Below, piece after piece: positions 5,805 to 7,095 of a DNA stretch of 7,095 nt. A program made the position numbers and the translations under genes. Position 1 is the first letter of the stretch. Every line of letters begins with the position of its first letter. The DNA is from Rhizobacter sp. (GTDB taxonomy: Bacteria; Pseudomonadota; Gammaproteobacteria; Burkholderiales; Burkholderiaceae), in contig JACMKW010000489.1 of NCBI GenBank assembly GCA_014379885.1, forward strand, positions 1 to 7,095, in the 5' to 3' direction. The notes under the pieces were generated by a model, which did not search any database, had not been told where the DNA came from, and saw only the letters and a list, made by a program, of their open reading frames with translations.

Positions 5805-6139
5805 GGCTTGGCTTTTTGTGCGTCGTGTTTCTGGGCATGGATGTCCTGGCTGGCACGGTCTTGCATCTTGTGCAGCTTGCGGCGCTCCTGCTTGGTCACC
5901 TTGCCATCGGCCTTGGCCTTGGTTTCAGCCTTGTTGATCACGGCTTGTTCCTTCTCCAGGCGGTAGGTTTCCTTGGCGTTCAACTGGCCCGAAGCCACGC
6001 CTTGCTGGATGCGCTTGTCCTGGTTGACTTCGCGTTGGTCGACACGCGGGGTGGCGGGGGCGGCTGCCGTTTGGGCAAAAGCGCCGAGGCTGGCCACGGC
6101 GAGGGTGGCGCTGACGGCCAGGGTTTTGAGGTTCATCAT
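5801..6139 (-). CDS. Small secreted lysine-rich protein with internal duplication (unknown function)
   Basis: A protein of 112 residues. The N-terminus is a clear Sec signal (MMNLKTLAVSATLAVASLGAFA) with predicted cleavage after AFA at residue 22, so the mature protein of about 90 residues is likely periplasmic. After a short TAAAPATP linker come two related helical units: SGQLNAKETYRLEKEQ and DGKVTKQERRKLHKMQ. Both have the pattern acid/Ser-Gly-x-hydrophobic-x-x-x-Glu-x-x-x-Leu-x-Lys-x-Gln, which suggests a tandem duplication with an EF-hand-like loop. The C-terminal part is very rich in Lys, Gln and His. The start ATG at 6139 has AAGGA eight bases upstream; the adjacent ATG at 6136 would also work. 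I do not recognise a characterised family; similar small 'hypothetical' proteins seem common in Comamonadaceae. It is convergent with lysR (stop codons share bases) and divergent from tldD. Confidence 0.82.
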   Translation of the reverse strand: MMNLKTLAVSATLAVASLGAFAQTAAAPATPRVDQREVNQDKRIQQGVASGQLNAKETYRLEKEQAVINKAETKAKADGKVTKQERRKLHKMQDRASQDIHAQKHDAQKAKP

Positions 6140-6305
6140 GGTGCGTGTCCTTGAAGTTTTGAGTCTGTGAAAGGTGGTGTGCGGCACCCCTCCACAACGA
6201 AAGCCAGACACGCGCCGCAGACATTGGTGAAGGTAAAGATCTGTGAAACGGCCCAACAGGGTCTTTGCCCAACCGCTGGTGAGAAGCCACTCCTACAATG
6301 GTTTG
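6140..6305. promoter_or_regulatory. Divergent promoter region between the small secreted gene and tldD
   Basis: This 166-base gap must carry promoters for both genes. For tldD, TACAAT at 6294-6299 is a good -10 match, ending six bases before the ATG at 6306; no convincing -35 hexamer stands at the right distance. The nine-base sequence TCTGTGAAA occurs twice in the same direction (6164-6172 and 6240-6248). No terminator is needed or seen. On the minus strand I cannot pick a clear promoter for the small gene. Confidence 0.45.
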
Positions 6306-7095
6306 ATGATCTCTCGCGAACCCACCCTAGAGCGCTTGGCGGTCGCCAGGTCGCTGTTGCTTGAACCGTTCGGCCTCACCGATGCCACGCTGTCGCGTGC
6401 ACTGGCCACGATCGCCGAGCACCGCATCGACGACGCTGACTTGTACTTCCAGTACACCCGCAGCGAGGGCTGGAGCCTGGAAGAAGGCATCGTCAAATCG
6501 GGCAGCTTCGGCATCGACCAGGGCGTGGGTGTGCGGGCGGTCGCGGGCGAGAAGACAGCCTTCGCTTATTCAGACGACATCTCGGAAGCTGCGTTGATGG
6601 ACGCCGCACAAACCGTGCGCACCATCGCGGCCTCCGGCCAGAGCCGCAGCGTCAAGATCACCGGCAAACACCGCATCGCCGAGAGCCGTGTGCTGTATGC
6701 GCCCATGGACCCGATCGCCACGCTCGACAGCACCCAAAAGGTGGCGCTGCTGGAAAAGGTGGAAAAGCTCGCCCGCGCCAAGGACCCGCGCATCAAGCAG
6801 GTGATGGCCGGCGTGGCCGCCGAATACGACGTGGTGCTGGTGGCGCGCGCCGATGGCACGCTGGCCGCCGACGTGCGCCCGCTGGTGCGCCTGTCGGTTA
6901 CGGTCATCGCCGAACAAACCATCGCGGGCGAAGTGCGCCGCGAAGTGGGCAGTGGTGGCGGCGGCGGTCGTTTCGGCTTGGGCTACTTCCACGACAGCAT
7001 GATCGAAAGCTATGTAGACGACGCCGTGAAGGCTGCGCTCACCAACCTCGAATCGCGCCCCGCGAAGGCTGGCGAGATGAGCGTGGTGCTCGGCC
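6306..7095 (+). CDS. tldD: Metalloprotease TldD (partial, N-terminal part)
   Basis: The first 263 residues of a protein that normally has about 480; the frame is open to the right edge. It matches TldD of the TldD/TldE (PmbA) family: DADLYFQYTRSEGWSLEEGI (43-61), SGSFGIDQGVGVRAVAGEK (65-83), FAYSDDIS (86-93), DGTLAADVRPLVRLSVTV (183-200) and SGGGGGRFG (216-224). The zinc-binding HExxxH motif lies farther along and is outside the window. In E. coli, TldD and TldE form a cytoplasmic heterodimeric protease that digests unfolded peptides inside its cavity, matures microcin B17 and affects CcdA stability. The ATG at 6306 opens a protein aligning with known N-termini. A two-codon frame ATG-GTT-TGA starts eight bases earlier (6298) and its stop overlaps the tldD ATG. 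No Shine-Dalgarno is seen. Confidence 0.96.
   Translation, partial: MISREPTLERLAVARSLLLEPFGLTDATLSRALATIAEHRIDDADLYFQYTRSEGWSLEEGIVKSGSFGIDQGVGVRAVAGEKTAFAYSDDISEAALMDAAQTVRTIAASGQSRSVKITGKHRIAESRVLYAPMDPIATLDSTQKVALLEKVEKLARAKDPRIKQVMAGVAAEYDVVLVARADGTLAADVRPLVRLSVTVIAEQTIAGEVRREVGSGGGGGRFGLGYFHDSMIESYVDDAVKAALTNLESRPAKAGEMSVVLG

Noticed and set aside
5720..6154. Plus-strand 144-codon open frame rich in hydrophobic residues
   Set aside because: Although it looks membrane-like, it is antisense to the small secreted gene, whose signal peptide, ribosome-binding site and repeats are convincing.
6570..6992. Minus-strand open frames opposite tldD
   Set aside because: They are antisense to highly conserved tldD motifs and Ala/His-rich.
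1..7095. Mobile elements, phage genes, CRISPR arrays, tRNA or rRNA genes
   Set aside because: I looked on both strands and found no transposase-like frame, regularly spaced repeats, tRNA cloverleaf or conserved rRNA sequence.

Overview
The window looks like a chromosomal segment from a GC-rich betaproteobacterium of the order Burkholderiales, most likely family Comamonadaceae. This rests on the high GC content, the codon use, the rsmI/yraN/SIS-isomerase/dolP neighbourhood and the close protein resemblance to families of that group. Genus cannot be fixed from the sequence alone. I see no rRNA, tRNA, transposase, phage gene or CRISPR array.

Layout. (1) Positions 1-1030, minus strand: an ECF-type sigma factor followed by a short single-pass membrane protein that is its probable anti-sigma partner. 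The two are joined by an ATGA stop/start overlap; the second gene runs off the left edge. (2) Positions 1031-1295: a gene-free gap packed with successive inverted repeats, possibly a copy of a dispersed intergenic repeat. (3) Positions 1296-2982, minus strand: yraN (UPF0102 nuclease-fold protein), a SIS-domain phosphoheptose-isomerase/DiaA-type protein, and a DolP-like lipoprotein with two BON domains. Divergent from these, at 2996-3886, is rsmI (16S rRNA C1402 2'-O-methyltransferase). This is the betaproteobacterial form of the E. coli rsmI-lpoA-yraN-diaA-dolP neighbourhood, with no lpoA and with rsmI reversed. (4) Positions 3844-4821, minus strand: an NAD(P)-binding SDR/epimerase-like protein, with a divergent LysR-type regulator at 4914-5804. 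The 92-base gap between them holds a tandem 8-base repeat and a 14-base perfect palindrome covering the LysR start codon. (5) Positions 5801-6139, minus strand: a small secreted lysine-rich protein with an internal duplication. (6) Positions 6306-7095, plus strand: the N-terminal part of tldD, cut by the right edge.

How they fit together. The yraN-SIS-dolP-rsmI group combines envelope maintenance (DolP), heptose metabolism or replication control (the SIS protein) and ribosome modification (RsmI). The LysR protein is the natural candidate regulator of the adjacent SDR gene. The sigma/anti-sigma pair is probably an envelope-stress-type module with unknown signal.

The window is mostly ordinary core chromosome, and I found no convincing new system. 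The points worth a second look are structural: two convergent gene pairs whose 3' ends overlap and contain hairpins; starts without Shine-Dalgarno sequences, two of them with a -10-like hexamer six bases upstream; a complete set of GmhA catalytic residues in a protein sitting at the diaA position; and the hairpin cluster upstream of the sigma gene.
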